A stretch of DNA of 64,000 nt from contig NW_026944387.1 in the NCBI RefSeq assembly GCF_033439725.1, forward strand, positions 124,001-188,000, in the 5' to 3' direction. This DNA is from Neurospora tetraspora. Taxonomy: Eukaryota > Ascomycota > Sordariomycetes > Sordariales > Sordariaceae. Shown one piece after another: positions 9,701-20,429 of this stretch. Under the pieces are notes generated by a model. The model did no database searches. It was not told the origin of the DNA and worked only from the letters and a program-made list of their open reading frames with translations. Every line of letters starts with the position of its first letter. Positions within the stretch are counted from its first letter, which is position 1. Made by a program: the position numbers and the translations under genes.

Positions 9701-11311
9701 TCATTCAACAATCTCTCCCTCCTCCACCTCCAACTCAAAATCATACCTCTCCGGCACCAACGGATCAACCCCCAACGCATACGATACCATCTCCTGCTCA
9801 TGCTGGTGAATCCACCTGAACCGATCATCCAGCCTCCGATACGTCCTTTCGTAGAGATAATAATCATCGTACCAAATACGGAACCACGAGCTCATCACGT
9901 AGCTCATGACCTCTTCGTTGGAGCGACTGTCCAAGATGGTCTGGCGCACGGGTCGCAAGCCTTGGTACATGTGCTCGACAAAGATGGTGAAGCAGGTGTA
10001 CCGCCGGAAGAGGTCATCGAGTTGCTGTGTGGTGAGGGGTGGCACGATGAGGAGGTCGTCTTCTTGGATGGGGAAGTCCGAGACAATCGGCCTGCCGTAC
10101 TCGGCCCAGTTTGCGAAGTCTCCTCCAGGAAGACGGAAGTCTTCGCGGAGCTTGCCCCACCCGAAGAGGACTTGGAACTGAGCCCTGTCGAGGGCATCCG
10201 ACATCAGCGACCTCGCGAAGGCTGTCAGATGCCGTCTGAACGCGGCCATGCCGTGCTCCCTCAAAAAGCACCGATTGCATCTGGGCTCCCTCAGCTCTCC
10301 CAACTCGGCATCTCGCACCAAATACTGGTCTATCTCCCTCACCAGCAAATCTTCCGTCTTGTACGCCGCGATTGGCAAACGAAACTGTGACGCATCTTGC
10401 CACTTGGCGCAACCGCCGCAGCGAATGGTGCACATCATCCATGTGTACGCCTTATTTCGCTGGTTGCCGAATTGGGTGAAGCGGCGGCCCGTTTCGGCGA
10501 GAGGGACAGGGTGAAACAAGGTGGGGAAGCACCTGTCAAAAAGATTGTAGAAAGGCAACTTCCGCCCCGTGGCCACTGGTAAAGGGGAGAAGCCCTGCAC
10601 GGGGTTGTTGGCCGGGTTAAGATGACGCCAGTCGCCCCGGAGAAAGCGGCATTCATTGCAACGACGGTTGTGCCGGCGGAGGCCGCAAATTAGGAGTTCG
10701 GCGTCAGACGCAATGCGGTCGTTCGCAGCTAGGGTGTCAGCCTCTTCGTCCGCGAACCAAAGGAACTGGTTGACACCGTTATGGGGCATGTCTTCCTCTG
10801 CGTGGGTGGCCTCATAATGCCGCCTCCGGACATCGGCAAGTGACTCAAGCTCATGTCGGGCACGGGTATGCACTCGGTGTTGGATGATCCGGGCTCTCAC
10901 GTGGTCATCCCGTCCGTTGAGATACCACCATTCGGCAAGGCGGTTAGCCTCCCTGCTGCCGGGAGGGGGCTTGCGAAGGTCGAGCCGCAGGATGTTGTGG
11001 TTGTCAAACATGGTGTGCGGCAAGAGCTTGAGGCAGCCTCCGCAAGCGTACTTGTTGGCTTGCCAGTCCTTGGAGCCAATGGGAGGGGTGATCTGATTAT
11101 CCCTGCTTCTGATGAGCGGTACGATGCCGCCGTGTTCGGGAATCAGCTCAAGGGCGAGCAGGCGCTGGAGGAGGTTGGCGCGTGTTGGGTGAATAGTAGC
11201 TCGAAGAGCCTGGCAGGTCTGGGCCAGGTTGATCAATGAGATGGGATCAACGTTTCCCAGGATGATGAGGAGGATGTCCAACGGGACATTATGCAACGAG
11301 ATGACCGGCAT
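9701..11311 (-). CDS. F-box protein with CxxC pairs
   Basis: 536 residues without an intron. An F-box lies at the extreme N-terminus (PVISLHNVPLDILLIILGNV, then LINLAQTCQALRATIHP). It would bind Skp1 and make this a substrate receptor of an SCF ubiquitin ligase. The rest is not a known repeat type but has four Cys-pair motifs spread along it: CGGCLKL, CNECRFLRGDW, CGGCAKWQDASQF and CNRCFLREHG, which may bind zinc. The C-terminus is acidic (ELEVEEGEIVE). F-box proteins of this architecture are expanded and poorly studied in Sordariomycetes. The substrate is unknown. The start is the first ATG and coincides with the beginning of the F-box. Confidence 0.85.
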   Translation of the reverse strand: MPVISLHNVPLDILLIILGNVDPISLINLAQTCQALRATIHPTRANLLQRLLALELIPEHGGIVPLIRSRDNQITPPIGSKDWQANKYACGGCLKLLPHTMFDNHNILRLDLRKPPPGSREANRLAEWWYLNGRDDHVRARIIQHRVHTRARHELESLADVRRRHYEATHAEEDMPHNGVNQFLWFADEEADTLAANDRIASDAELLICGLRRHNRRCNECRFLRGDWRHLNPANNPVQGFSPLPVATGRKLPFYNLFDRCFPTLFHPVPLAETGRRFTQFGNQRNKAYTWMMCTIRCGGCAKWQDASQFRLPIAAYKTEDLLVREIDQYLVRDAELGELREPRCNRCFLREHGMAAFRRHLTAFARSLMSDALDRAQFQVLFGWGKLREDFRLPGGDFANWAEYGRPIVSDFPIQEDDLLIVPPLTTQQLDDLFRRYTCFTIFVEHMYQGLRPVRQTILDSRSNEEVMSYVMSSWFRIWYDDYYLYERTYRRLDDRFRWIHQHEQEMVSYALGVDPLVPERYDFELEVEEGEIVE

Positions 11312-12423
11312 TTTCGTTGAGTGCTCGAGGCGGGGTGAATTGTGAGGAGGTACGGTGAGGTATGGCGAGATGACTGACGAGTTGTGTGGTTATATATATG
11401 CCCAACCCAGCCTGATTTTCGTGATGTTGCGTTGCTTGCCTTTCTAGCATGAAAAAAGGATGTATGGTCGATGATGTCGAAGTGAGGAGAAAGTAGTGAA
11501 AGTGGAGGTTGACGCGTCGTCAAGTCAGATGGCCGAACGTGACGGCAGACGATTTCAAGCTGAGTATCGTAAACGGAGGCTGAGTAAAACGATCTCTGCG
11601 GTAAAGACTTGGTGATGAAAGATTGAGAATAAAGAAGAGCGGGGTGAAATGGCGGAAGAAGAGGAGAAGGGAGAGAATGTTTGAATCTCAGCTTGCAAGA
11701 TCAAATAGTGGAATGCTCTTGAAGAAGTCTGGGAATACGCGATCAAGGTCGACGCGTCGTAAAGTTGGATGGCTGCAGGCGACAGATGAAGTTGTATCAA
11801 AGAGAGAGAGGCTGATGAAGGACGACGAGATTGACGTGAAAGAGGGGTATCGTGATGAAGGAGAAGAAAACTTTGGTGATGAGGTGAAAATGAGATTGGG
11901 TTGAAGGAAGGAAGGAAACCTGGAGAAGCGAGACGAAATGCGACTGTCGATTTCTCAAATGGAAGGAACGTCAACTGAGGTTAAAGTGAAGTTGAAGGAA
12001 AAGGTACGACTTGACGAAGTTGAAATGGAAGGTACGAATTGACGCGGGGCCAACGAAATAGTGGGGCAAGCACCGCTCACGGTACGTACCCCCGTATCTT
12101 ATCGTGCCGACCCACGTGACTACCCCGAACGTCACCACCCTCTCTCGGCAGTACTTCACTCAAGCCTTGACAGCCACAATCACAAAACGAGCAGGAAATG
12201 TCACGAACAACAAGGCTGAATTACTTTCCAACAAGATTTCTGATATTCAAAATATTGAGTCACTATTCACTTTCTCAAATTCCTTCGATAAAAACTACAT
12301 CCCCCTCCCTTTGTTAGCGAGCGTGATCATAAAACCTAGTACTTGCCATGGAAAAAAGCGTCTTGGCGGCTAGCGCGACAATCAAAGTGCCACTCCAAGA
12401 GCGCGAGAGGACTATGGGGTGAT
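11312..12423. other. Intergenic region with two diverged direct repeats
   Basis: No supported gene. Two stretches resemble each other (about 11508-11590 and 11744-11822). Both begin with GACGCGTCGT followed by an AAG-containing segment and share order with many differences. They may be old duplicates in the F-box gene's 5' flank. The stretch 12240-12340 is AT-rich. Confidence 0.4.
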
Positions 12424-12651
12424 TCAATGCTTACCACAAACCAAACACTTCACCCCCCTCTCAAGCTCCTTATCCGCCTTCTGCTGGACCGTGATGGTCC
12501 TCACCCCATTAGGGCACTTGTTGACATAATCGTCTTCAAACTCAATGCCCAGCTCTTGAGCCGTGGCGCAGAGAGTCTGTTCGTCTGGGATCGGCTTGGC
12601 GGAGCCGCAGGTGCGGCAGATGGCGGGAGTGAGGGGGATTTGGAAGCACAT
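12424..12651 (-). CDS. Small Cys-rich protein, possible zinc ribbon
   Basis: 75 residues starting MCFQIPLTPAICRTCGSAK and ending GVKCLVCGKH. Two CxxC pairs (CRTC and CLVC), with further cysteines between them, make a zinc-binding fold plausible. Size, start and stop are self-consistent and similar small CxxC proteins are common in Sordariomycetes. I do not recognise this one and give no function. Confidence 0.5.
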   Translation of the reverse strand: MCFQIPLTPAICRTCGSAKPIPDEQTLCATAQELGIEFEDDYVNKCPNGVRTITVQQKADKELERGVKCLVCGKH

Positions 12652-13330
12652 TTTGGTTGTGGGTGATGTATGGTGATACTCGGTGACTGAGCACTGAGTA
12701 CCTATTGTTCGTAAGTTTAAGTGGATGTCTTGATCGGTATGCCTGTGGGTGTGAGTGTGAGTCTGATCCGGATGGGAGAGATGGAAACTTCATGTTTGGT
12801 CCGGCATGTCTTCTGCATTTATATCTTTTCGCGAGGTCGGAATGCTCGCGGATATTCGGAGGAGTTGGGTGTTGTTTCGACATAATGGCATTATGTTGAT
12901 GGTGGTGTCCGATGGATCGAGCTGTTATGTCGACACAATGGCCTTGTCTCGATGAACAGTGTTGCTAGGCGAAACAAATTGGACAAAGAACAAAGGAGAT
13001 GAGGTCTCAGGAACAGGCAAACTGCCGCGAACAACAATGGTGACTTTACTATGCCCCAGCCGTGTTGAAGACATGTCGACTTGGGAAAGACAACTAAGAA
13101 GGATACAGAACATGATAGTGAAACAAGGAACGAACTTCTGGCCTGAATAATCGTGAACGAGTGTTTACTTCCACGACAGATCACTTCCGGTCCCCAGGCC
13201 GTCATCCCATCTCAGCACCGTGCCAAGCCTTGCCTGCCGTGCCTGCCCCTTCCGCCCACGGCACCAACACCAGCGCCCCCTTCGTACCCCAGGGGACCTT
13301 ATAACCCGTCGCCCCAGCCTCCGTTTGCAA

Positions 13331-13417
13331 CGTTGGTTGGCCGAGTGGACTTGGGGTTGCACACCGCTTCCCCACCACCACTCGCAAGGCCATGGGTTCG
13401 ATTCCCATGGTGGCGGC
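13331..13417 (+). mobile_element. tRNA-derived SINE-like sequence or pseudo-tRNA (Ser/Leu type)
   Basis: A perfect internal RNA polymerase III A box (TGGCCGAGTGG, 13338-13348) and B box (GGTTCGATTCC, 13395-13405) lie 46 bases apart. The B box sits in a T-arm stem ATGGG/CCCAT. The segment around GTTGCAC resembles class II (Ser/Leu) tRNAs. The bases before the A box do not pair with those after the T arm, so no acceptor stem forms and this is not a working tRNA. The unrelated sequence downstream, ending in T-rich tracts near 13590-13640, would fit a SINE body. Copy number in the genome would decide. Confidence 0.45.
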
Positions 13418-13688
13418 TGTTTTCACTAGACATTGGCTCAGGCACAGTACTTCTAGATTCTCTAGAGTACACGGGGGCTCCGGCCGCCCACATCCGTCTT
13501 CCTGCGCCACCGTAGTGAACAGCTGTGAGTCTCTGGGGTGATTGATACTCGGTGGGGTGGTTCCCCTGGGTATCAATCTGGCCAGCCAGCTTGTCTTTTT
13601 CTTTTTTCTGCCTCAATTTCCCATTGCCTTTTTTTGCCAGTTCATCATCCATCTGTTTCAATCTGTCGATAACAGACCATCCCAGAGT

Positions 13689-14404
13689 TCAGTTCCCACT
13701 GATAGGTAGAACCTGGCCGCCCACAATACCCTCACACCACTCCCTATCGTCACTAGCATCCATGAACCCGTACTCTTTCTCTTCATCCCAGCTCTTCCAC
13801 ACCCCACCAACCGCGCTGTACGCGCTGTACCTCTCCAGTCCGCCCTTAGGTACAGGATCTCCATTGACGTTGAGCTTACTACCGCAAGCAACCTGGATTA
13901 TCTCTTTGGCAGCCTCCAGCTCGGTGATATCACACGTTGTCGGCACCCCCTCGGAGTAATTGCACACGTAAGCTTTGACGCTGCCAAAGGTCCAGGAGGC
14001 TTTGGAGCGCGGCAGGAGGGATAAGTGCTCGAGATTTTGGGAAGTGGAGTACAGTTTTGAACTGTCATTCCAAGCGTCCCTTAGCCCCAAAATAGAAGTA
14101 AAACTGTTATATTGACACCAAATTCCCAGCATTGCCGACGCGGAAAGGAGGTCGTAAGCCCGTTCTGTCTCGTTCACAGCCTATGATGAAATCAATTGGT
14201 CAGATGCCAAGGGACACCAGATCTTGCCCATTGGGATAGGGCCAGAGCTGGCGCGCAGGCTGTGCTTTGTGTTGACTCCTTGTTGTTGGATGCTTGCGGA
14301 GTTCCCGAGGGAGTTATCGGGGTAGCGAGGGTTGAGAGGGCGCGGGCCGTCACCAGGGGAAGCGGGATCAGAATCATGAAGAACTGGAGAATGGCCAAAT
14401 GCAT
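13689..14404 (-). CDS. Predicted secreted protein, unrecognised family
   Basis: The start at 14404 opens a hydrophobic signal peptide (MHLAILQFFMILIPLPLVTA). The main body (13689-14180) is preceded by a good 3' splice site (CTGAC ... CATCATAG). It contains AYVCNYSEG, CDITELEAAKEIIQVACG and a closing EWCEG, giving a few well spaced cysteines in a Trp- and Tyr-rich domain. The 5' splice site is uncertain. A GTGACG at the end of the signal peptide gives the right phase but a long intron (about 175 nt). Others are too close. I do not recognise the family. Cysteine-containing secreted proteins of this size are common in ascomycetes. Confidence 0.5.
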
Positions 14405-15276
14405 GATTGCTGATGTGCCTAGAGGTAGGCTATAGGACTGGAGATAGGTTAGGACATGGCGGCTCAGAGTTTAGAGTGGTTCCTCACAATCTTCTCGGGA
14501 GAATTCGTAACTCTTCTGTCTGTAACTGAAGAAAGGATGACTGCATCAATGATGATGATGAATGGTAGCTTAAAACCGGGGATCACTTGCCTTTTATATC
14601 CAGATACCGCCAAATAATCATTAACACTGGAAACGTATCATAGCTGAGTCTTACCAGGCAATTTTGAGCAAAGACACCTTTCTGGGAGAAAGAACACCTC
14701 AGCCCTACGTGGAATACATTGTGCTGGGTACTTTCGGGTAGCAAGGGTACTACCGCGCTGCGCTTTGCTGTCCGTTACATCCACGCCTGTGCCTGGTATG
14801 ACATCTTGTGAGTTGTTGCGATGTTTACCCTGCGTGGCTCTCGTCATCTTGTATCGCCCAAACACGTTTGATTGTAGCGTAACATACTGACTGGGAGTTA
14901 TTCATATCACAGTTGTGCCCTCACTTCTTTTTCTGGCGGAACGAAGTGCCGACTCACATGCCTATTTCGTGACCACGATTAACACTTTGCGAGGGAAAGG
15001 TTAGGTAGACGCGGCGGGATGGACGAGCGGAAGGCTACGGGAAGGCCAACTCAAATCAACAAGAAAAAGAGCGAAATGGTTGTTTTAATAAAGGTATCAT
15101 GACAGAAGAGGGCGAATTGGAGACGAGCGACGATGGAAAATGAAATCGGTGAGCAACTGAAGAGGGAAGAAGAGAGGGGAGCCGGCTGCACAAGTTGACG
15201 GACGGGCAGAGTTGCTCGGCACCGAAAAGCTTTCCGTTTCGAAAATCTGCCGCGCTTGCTGATTTTGCGAAATTGC
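14405..15276. other. Intergenic region, nothing supported
   Basis: Short open stretches on both strands lack domains, and I see no repeat structure. The first 150 bases contain the probable promoter of the secreted-protein gene. Confidence 0.4.
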
Positions 15277-15765
15277 TTAGTGAAGTAGCAGGCATCCGCC
15301 ATGGCAGGAGCGACGGCAGCATGTCGGGTTAGGGTTCACGATCTTCAGGCCACCACATGAAGAATTTGGTCGACAACAGAGCATGAGTCGAGACCTTTGG
15401 ATGCTTCGACTGATCAGCGTAATATATGGCGTGTGCCCAGGATTATTTCGGGCCAAGGCGGTGATCATCAGTTGGCGTGTAACGTGAGGTCGAGGACAAC
15501 CCCGAGCAAACAAGGTGAAGATGGCGATTTCGTTGTCAAAGAAGTCCAGATATCCGTGGTTCATGAATTGAACTGTTCGTCTTTTGAAATCGCGCAGAAT
15601 AATCCCATTGATAACGAGACGCTGCACAGTACAGTCCGCATTGTTTTCAGAGCGAAAGATGCCCTCAAATGGAGGAGTGTCCCCTGATGTGTTGATGCGA
15701 AAAGACATGTCGTTGAGATGTCGCGGAACGTATCGAGTCAGTACGCTATTGATCGTGATGCTCAT
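15277..15765 (-). CDS. Possible hypothetical protein, weak
   Basis: An ATG-started frame of 162 residues. The first two thirds have protein-like composition (TSGDTPPFEGIFRSE, then NHGYLDFFDNEIAIFTLFA). The C-terminal third, rich in Arg, Ser and Cys, looks like chance translation. There is no recognised domain. It may be a gene fragment or noise. I list it because no other feature explains this interval. Confidence 0.2.
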   Translation of the reverse strand: MSITINSVLTRYVPRHLNDMSFRINTSGDTPPFEGIFRSENNADCTVQRLVINGIILRDFKRRTVQFMNHGYLDFFDNEIAIFTLFARGCPRPHVTRQLMITALARNNPGHTPYITLISRSIQRSRLMLCCRPNSSCGGLKIVNPNPTCCRRSCHGGCLLLH

Positions 15766-16460
15766 CCCGGTCGTAACTAACAGAAATATCTGGTTTTGTA
15801 GGGGAATGTTGTTAAGAACTTTTGCAGGAAGAGCCTCCGCTGTTAGGGCTCGCCACCTGCCGGGAATGGTGGGGTGATGGCTGCATAAAGGGACCTGGAG
15901 CGGGGTGGTTCAGGGGGCAACAGGGGGTCTTTTAGCGCCCTAAGAGGTTGAAGCGGTGGGACGGCACAGCGTTCTGGAATGTCAATATCAAAAACCGATG
16001 ACATCATAGCGTCTGACGCAAGCCCAGGCCGGACTGTGACCAATCACGAGCGGCGTAACGTCATGGCGGGCAGAAATCCCACGTCTTGCTTTCTCTTTTC
16101 GTCACTGCCACATCCCGGCATCGTCTTGTTTATCATTGCTTGGATACGGGATGCATGGAGGGCAGCATTGAAGTTCTCGGCATACCTACCTATCAAGCCA
16201 CACCTAGGCCTTGTCTTCTTGTTCTGGACATCAGCAGAGACAGAATGCAATCATGCTGATGCCCTCTTTTGTTTCTCCTTTTCCTACTTTACTCAACTAC
16301 TACGGCGATCGATTGATCTCTTTCCTCTTTTCTTCCATTTAGTCTTTTCATCTATCCACGCCGATCAACCAACCTACCTGTACATACCTACCTACCTACA
16401 CCTACCCTCCAACAACAAACGCACTCGACATATCCGACCGACCAACACCCAGAACCTCCG
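15766..16460. promoter_or_regulatory. 5' flank of the six-pass membrane protein gene
   Basis: No supported gene. The last 200 bases are pyrimidine-rich and contain a CTAC/CCTA tetranucleotide tract (about 16370-16405), a common feature of 5' leaders in Neurospora-like fungi. This is the likely promoter and leader of the gene starting at 16461. Confidence 0.4.
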
Positions 16461-17687
16461 ATGGCCGACAAAGCATCGTCCTACGAGGTCGAAAGGAAGG
16501 AGGATATGCCCAGTGCCTCTCCATCGTCACAGCAACTGGAGGGAGAAACACTCGAAACAACAACGCGACACGGTCGTCACGGCCGCAGACACCATCATGG
16601 TCACACAAACGGTCTTGCCCCCCCGGGGCACACGCAACCCCATTCCTCCGCCTCCTCCGCGACAGCTGTCAACATGCCCGTTGGCGTCGACAACATCCCC
16701 CTCGACACCGTCCCGACCTTAGACGATACCCCGGGCCTCCCCCGCCTAAAGTACAACATGATGGACTACAAATGGAAGCTCATCGTCGTCTCCTCCCTGC
16801 TCGTCATCGAGTCTTCCCTCCTCCCCATCGCCCTCTTCTACGGCCTATGGTACGGCACCGACCTCCGCCACGGAATCGTCTTCGCCATCATCACCGCCTT
16901 CTTCGGTCTAGTCACCGGCATCGAATTCGGTCTTCGCTCATTAAAGCTCATCCTCTCGCGCGACGAATACCGCCCGCTCGGCACCGATCCCGTCAAAGAC
17001 CGCTGGAAATTCGACTTCACCCACATGACGCTATCGTTCGGGTACACGTACATGACGGGCATCTTGATCGGCGCCTCGATCCCCCACGAGCCGATAGTAA
17101 AACCGCTGGCGATGCCGGTTCCGCTGTTTTTTATCCAGATGGGCCTGCAATTGTTGTGGACTGGATGGGCGAATAGGAAACACAAGAAGGCGCCGTGTAG
17201 GATTAGTTCGGTCCCCAAGGGAGGGAGGGTGCCGCCGTTGGTGTTGACTATTGTGGAGGATATTGTTGCTGTTGATGGTGCCGGCGGGAAGGAGTATAGG
17301 AGGGCAATCAACGCCAGGTATGAAGTCAGCAAGAGGTTTAGGGAGATGGTGGCGAGGCAGAATTGGTTTTGGGGAGTGGGAGCGCTGGTGGATGGGGTGG
17401 CTACGATGATTGTCATTTGGACGATACCGCAGGAGATTGCGTATGGTGTTGGTATGTTCTGTCCCCGTCCCCGGTCGAATTATCGATAATAATTGGGATG
17501 CTAACGTTTGGTGTCAACAGCTTGGGCGAGCCCCCTTATCTTCTCCGCGATATGGACCGTCATCACCGTCATCTGGGTCAGACGAGATCTACGACGAGAA
17601 AAGGCAGAGTGGCGAGCAAATTCCGAGCCGTCATTGTCGAATGCAGGGACAGACACACAGGAGATGCAAGAACGGAGTGCTGTCTAA
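16461..17687 (+). CDS. Integral membrane protein, about six transmembrane segments
   Basis: Two exons, 16461-17451 and 17521-17687, are split by a 69-nt intron (GTATGT...GCTAAC...CAG), giving 385 residues. The N-terminal ~95 residues are polar and His/Ser-rich (HGRHGRRHHHGHTNG), probably cytosolic. Six hydrophobic segments follow, including LIVVSSLLVIESSLLPIALF, IVFAIITAFFGLVTGI, TYMTGILIGASI, FFIQMGLQLLWTGW and, after the splice, LIFSAIWTVITVIW. The C-terminus is charged (RRDLRREKAEWRANSE). The exon 2 reading extends the last helix and ends at a good stop, supporting the intron. The family resembles conserved ascomycete membrane proteins of unknown role. I do not assign a function. Confidence 0.8.
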
Positions 17688-18166
17688 GTCAGGGTTTGGA
17701 AAACAAAAAGACGATAGAGTTTGTTTCTTTGCATGTCAGCGAACACGGGTTTGGATGGTTCAGTTTGTTTTCGCGTTTCCTTTCTCTTCCAAGGCAATAT
17801 ACCCACGCATCTTTTTGACGAATTGGATTGGTTCCTTTTGCTTGATCTGCTCTTGGTACGTGTCATTTGCATCTAACCGCCGAGCCCTTGATGCCCAAGG
17901 CCAACTTCAGGTATTCCTGCGTGAGGCCGACCGTCTTGCCGGCCGCCATGCGCCACCCGTCGTTTGCAACCAGGCGTCCCAAAAATTTCTTGAATTTGAA
18001 CGGTTATTGCTGTTATTTTCCCAGGTCGAGCGATATCTTTCCCTTTCTCTTTTCTGTGGTGCTCTAAAGTTTGCGACACCCGAGGATTTCATTCCTCCCT
18101 CGACCCGCGAACGATTTTGCAATCCCTCATTGCATAGAGCGGAACTTCCAGTATCACGACATCAAT

Positions 18167-19078
18167 ATGGCTCCTCCTTTCCCGAAGACGACTGGCATAT
18201 CACCTGCACCTCTCAGCTTCGGCCTCAACACGCTGTCTCTCAACTTCATCCCACCCCTCTTCTATTTCCTTTCCAAAACTCTTGAAGGAATGTTCTTTCC
18301 ACCCCAACCCTTCGCCCCTCTCCCTGGCAGCAAATCCAACCTGCTCGGACCTGTCTCTCCCAACACCTGCAGTCTGACCGAGCCTGAAGAAATTTCCATC
18401 TACAACGACCGTCGCCGTATCATTCAAGCCGGACAATCTTTACTGGCGTGCTTCTTTACCATCTTGCTCTGCCTGGCCGCCCGCTACTCCGAGACCAAAC
18501 TGAACAGGAGTTCCGATAAAGGGAGGTGTGCATACTTTCTGGAGCAGTTCAAACTCTTCACTGCTGACTCCAATGATCCCACTGATCGCGAATGGGACGC
18601 TTTGATCCCCCATATGGTCCCTTCACACAACGATTACCGCATTAGCCAACGTCGTGAGGCGACCATATTACTTTTTCGGGTTATGATCTCGGGCTGTTTG
18701 TGTCCGATCGCGGAGTATCTTCTATGCGCCAAGGAAGGGGTTGCGGAACGATTTTACAACCAAACACGTGGAGAGAATAATATATTGCCGCTTTTCATCA
18801 TCTATCTGGTCTTCAGATACGGGACGCTTCCTTGTGTCCTTACTGGATTGACCAGTGACCTCTTAATGGGCATCATCTTTAAGGGGACGGAAGACGATAG
18901 GGCGGTGGGTTTTTGGGATAGGTGGATTGAGAAATGGATAAAGGCACACCAGATGGAGAATGCAGTGGCAGAGGCAAAGTGGATGGCTGAGATGAATATC
19001 ATCGAGCCAGGAGACGGTAACTTGTACATCCGTTCTCCGGGGCGAATCATCAAAACTCAAACAATGTACGCAAAATGA
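18167..19078 (+). CDS. Hypothetical membrane protein, tandem paralogue A
   Basis: 303 residues from the ATG at 18167 (MAPPFPKTTGISPAPLSFGL). This start aligns with the start of the downstream paralogue. Hydrophobic segments include LNFIPPLFYFLSKTLEGMFF, ACFFTILLCLAARY, a segment ending in MISGCLCPIAEYLL, and LPLFIIYLVFRYGTLPCV. The signature shared with paralogue B is DDYR(I/V)(S/T)QRREA, then VISG-LCPIA, then FWDRWIEKW in the C-terminal tail, where B has IWDRRIEKW. There are probably about five membrane passes and a cytosolic charged C-terminus. I do not recognise the family. Conservation of both reading frames against diverged flanks argues that both genes have been under selection. Confidence 0.7.
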   Translation: MAPPFPKTTGISPAPLSFGLNTLSLNFIPPLFYFLSKTLEGMFFPPQPFAPLPGSKSNLLGPVSPNTCSLTEPEEISIYNDRRRIIQAGQSLLACFFTILLCLAARYSETKLNRSSDKGRCAYFLEQFKLFTADSNDPTDREWDALIPHMVPSHNDYRISQRREATILLFRVMISGCLCPIAEYLLCAKEGVAERFYNQTRGENNILPLFIIYLVFRYGTLPCVLTGLTSDLLMGIIFKGTEDDRAVGFWDRWIEKWIKAHQMENAVAEAKWMAEMNIIEPGDGNLYIRSPGRIIKTQTMYAK

Positions 19079-19594
19079 GGCTTTCTTGCCTGACATATAT
19101 TAGCATGTGTACTTGGGTGTGTTCAAGTCCTCCTCTCCGTGTTGCGGACTTGACTGGAGGAGAAATGGCTCCCCGCTTATAACCACTGGAATGTCAATCT
19201 TTTGGTGTGTCGGTGTTTGGCACGCGACACTCACAACACACCTCTTCACGCCTGTGCTCTGTACATAAACAACTATCCCATTACTTGAACAAAGCATCTA
19301 AGCACCCTGTTTACCCCTTCGGGGATCATAATCTGGTTCCATTCAAAATTGAACACTGACCTTCTTGCACAATGACCATATCTTGTGCATGCATAAGATT
19401 CTGGCCAATCACGGCCCTCATACATCACTTATTCCGAGCCCTTGCATCGTGGATGCTGACACTTTGCGGACTAAACAATGCGGCGTCATTCTTCTCATTT
19501 TCTTGTGACTTGGTCCTTCAATATCTTGCCTTCTCTAGCGATCATCTCAAAATACCTGTCATTCTTCGCTTGTGTTGCAAGCGAACCATGAATG

Positions 19595-19617
19595 AAAAAA
19601 AAAAAAAATTTTGAAAA

Positions 19618-19648
<31 letters not shown>

Positions 19649-19651
19649 TAC
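19595..19651. repeat. Low-complexity A-rich and (TA)n tract
   Basis: Two A runs of about 13 bases are separated by a short TTTTG, followed by about 24 bases of alternating TA. It lies between the first and second units of the tandem array. It could be the tail of a retroposed insertion, but no source could be identified. Confidence 0.8.
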
Positions 19652-19900
19652 ATTCCCGTATCACCCGTGAAACAATCCGAGGATCAGCTACTCGAAATGG
19701 ATTTCACGCACGATCTCGGTCAGCCAGAGCCGCCAGAGCCGCGGGCTGGGGTGTGAGGCTCATAACTGACGAAGATGACGAAATTTTTTCGATTTCCGAA
19801 ACGACCCCAAGTTGTTTCAAAACAAGACGCCATCGCACTTTCCCACGTTAAACACCAGATAGAAATCGACACTTGAACACAACAAACTACCGCTTTATCT

Positions 19901-20043
19901 CATTCAACTGGGTTTTATCCCCCACACTATACTAGCCAATCACACCTGGAGAGAGACTTTCACGGCGCGCCTCAACGGGGCATGCAGAACTCAGCAAACC
20001 ACATAATTGGCTAGGACAGGGGGGGATAAAACCCAGTTGAATG
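19901..20043. mobile_element. MITE-like element with perfect 23-bp terminal inverted repeats
   Basis: The left end (19901-19923) reads CATTCAACTGGGTTTTATCC plus CCC. The right end (20021-20043) is its exact reverse complement. A second, inner inverted pair (CTAGCCAAT near 19932, ATTGGCTAG near 20005) strengthens the palindromic layout. The whole is 143 bp with no coding capacity. It lies in the second unit of the tandem array and is missing from the matching place in the third unit. No clear target-site duplication is visible, so the superfamily is open. It could also be a hairpin-forming regulatory palindrome. Confidence 0.7.
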
Positions 20044-20429
20044 CGGTACGTTTGCGGAAAGATCATCATGTTATCCATCTCCCAAAACCTCCACATATTG
20101 GATCAACCCAGCCGCATCGTCTGCATCTAACCGCCGAGCCCTTAATGCCCAAAGCCCACTTCAGGTCTCCATGCGCGAGGCTAACCGTCTTGCCGGCCGC
20201 CCTGCGCCACTCGTCGTTTGCAACCCGGCGTCCATAAATTTCTCCGACTTCGAAGACTTCCCCGGTTTCTTCACCCAGATCGTACACCTCCTTTCCCCCT
20301 TCTTTTCTCTGCTGCTTGATACTACCAGACAATCGCATGATTCAGTCCTTGGAGGTTTTCATCGACACGCAATTTACCCCCAAAGCCAAAAGCTCTGCGC
20401 AACTCCCAATATCTCGAAGGGGCGTAAAT

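Noticed and set aside
13331-13417. Functional tRNA-Ser or tRNA-Leu
   Set aside because: A and B boxes and the T arm are good, but the 5' and 3' flanks cannot form an acceptor stem. Kept only as a SINE-like or pseudo-tRNA feature.
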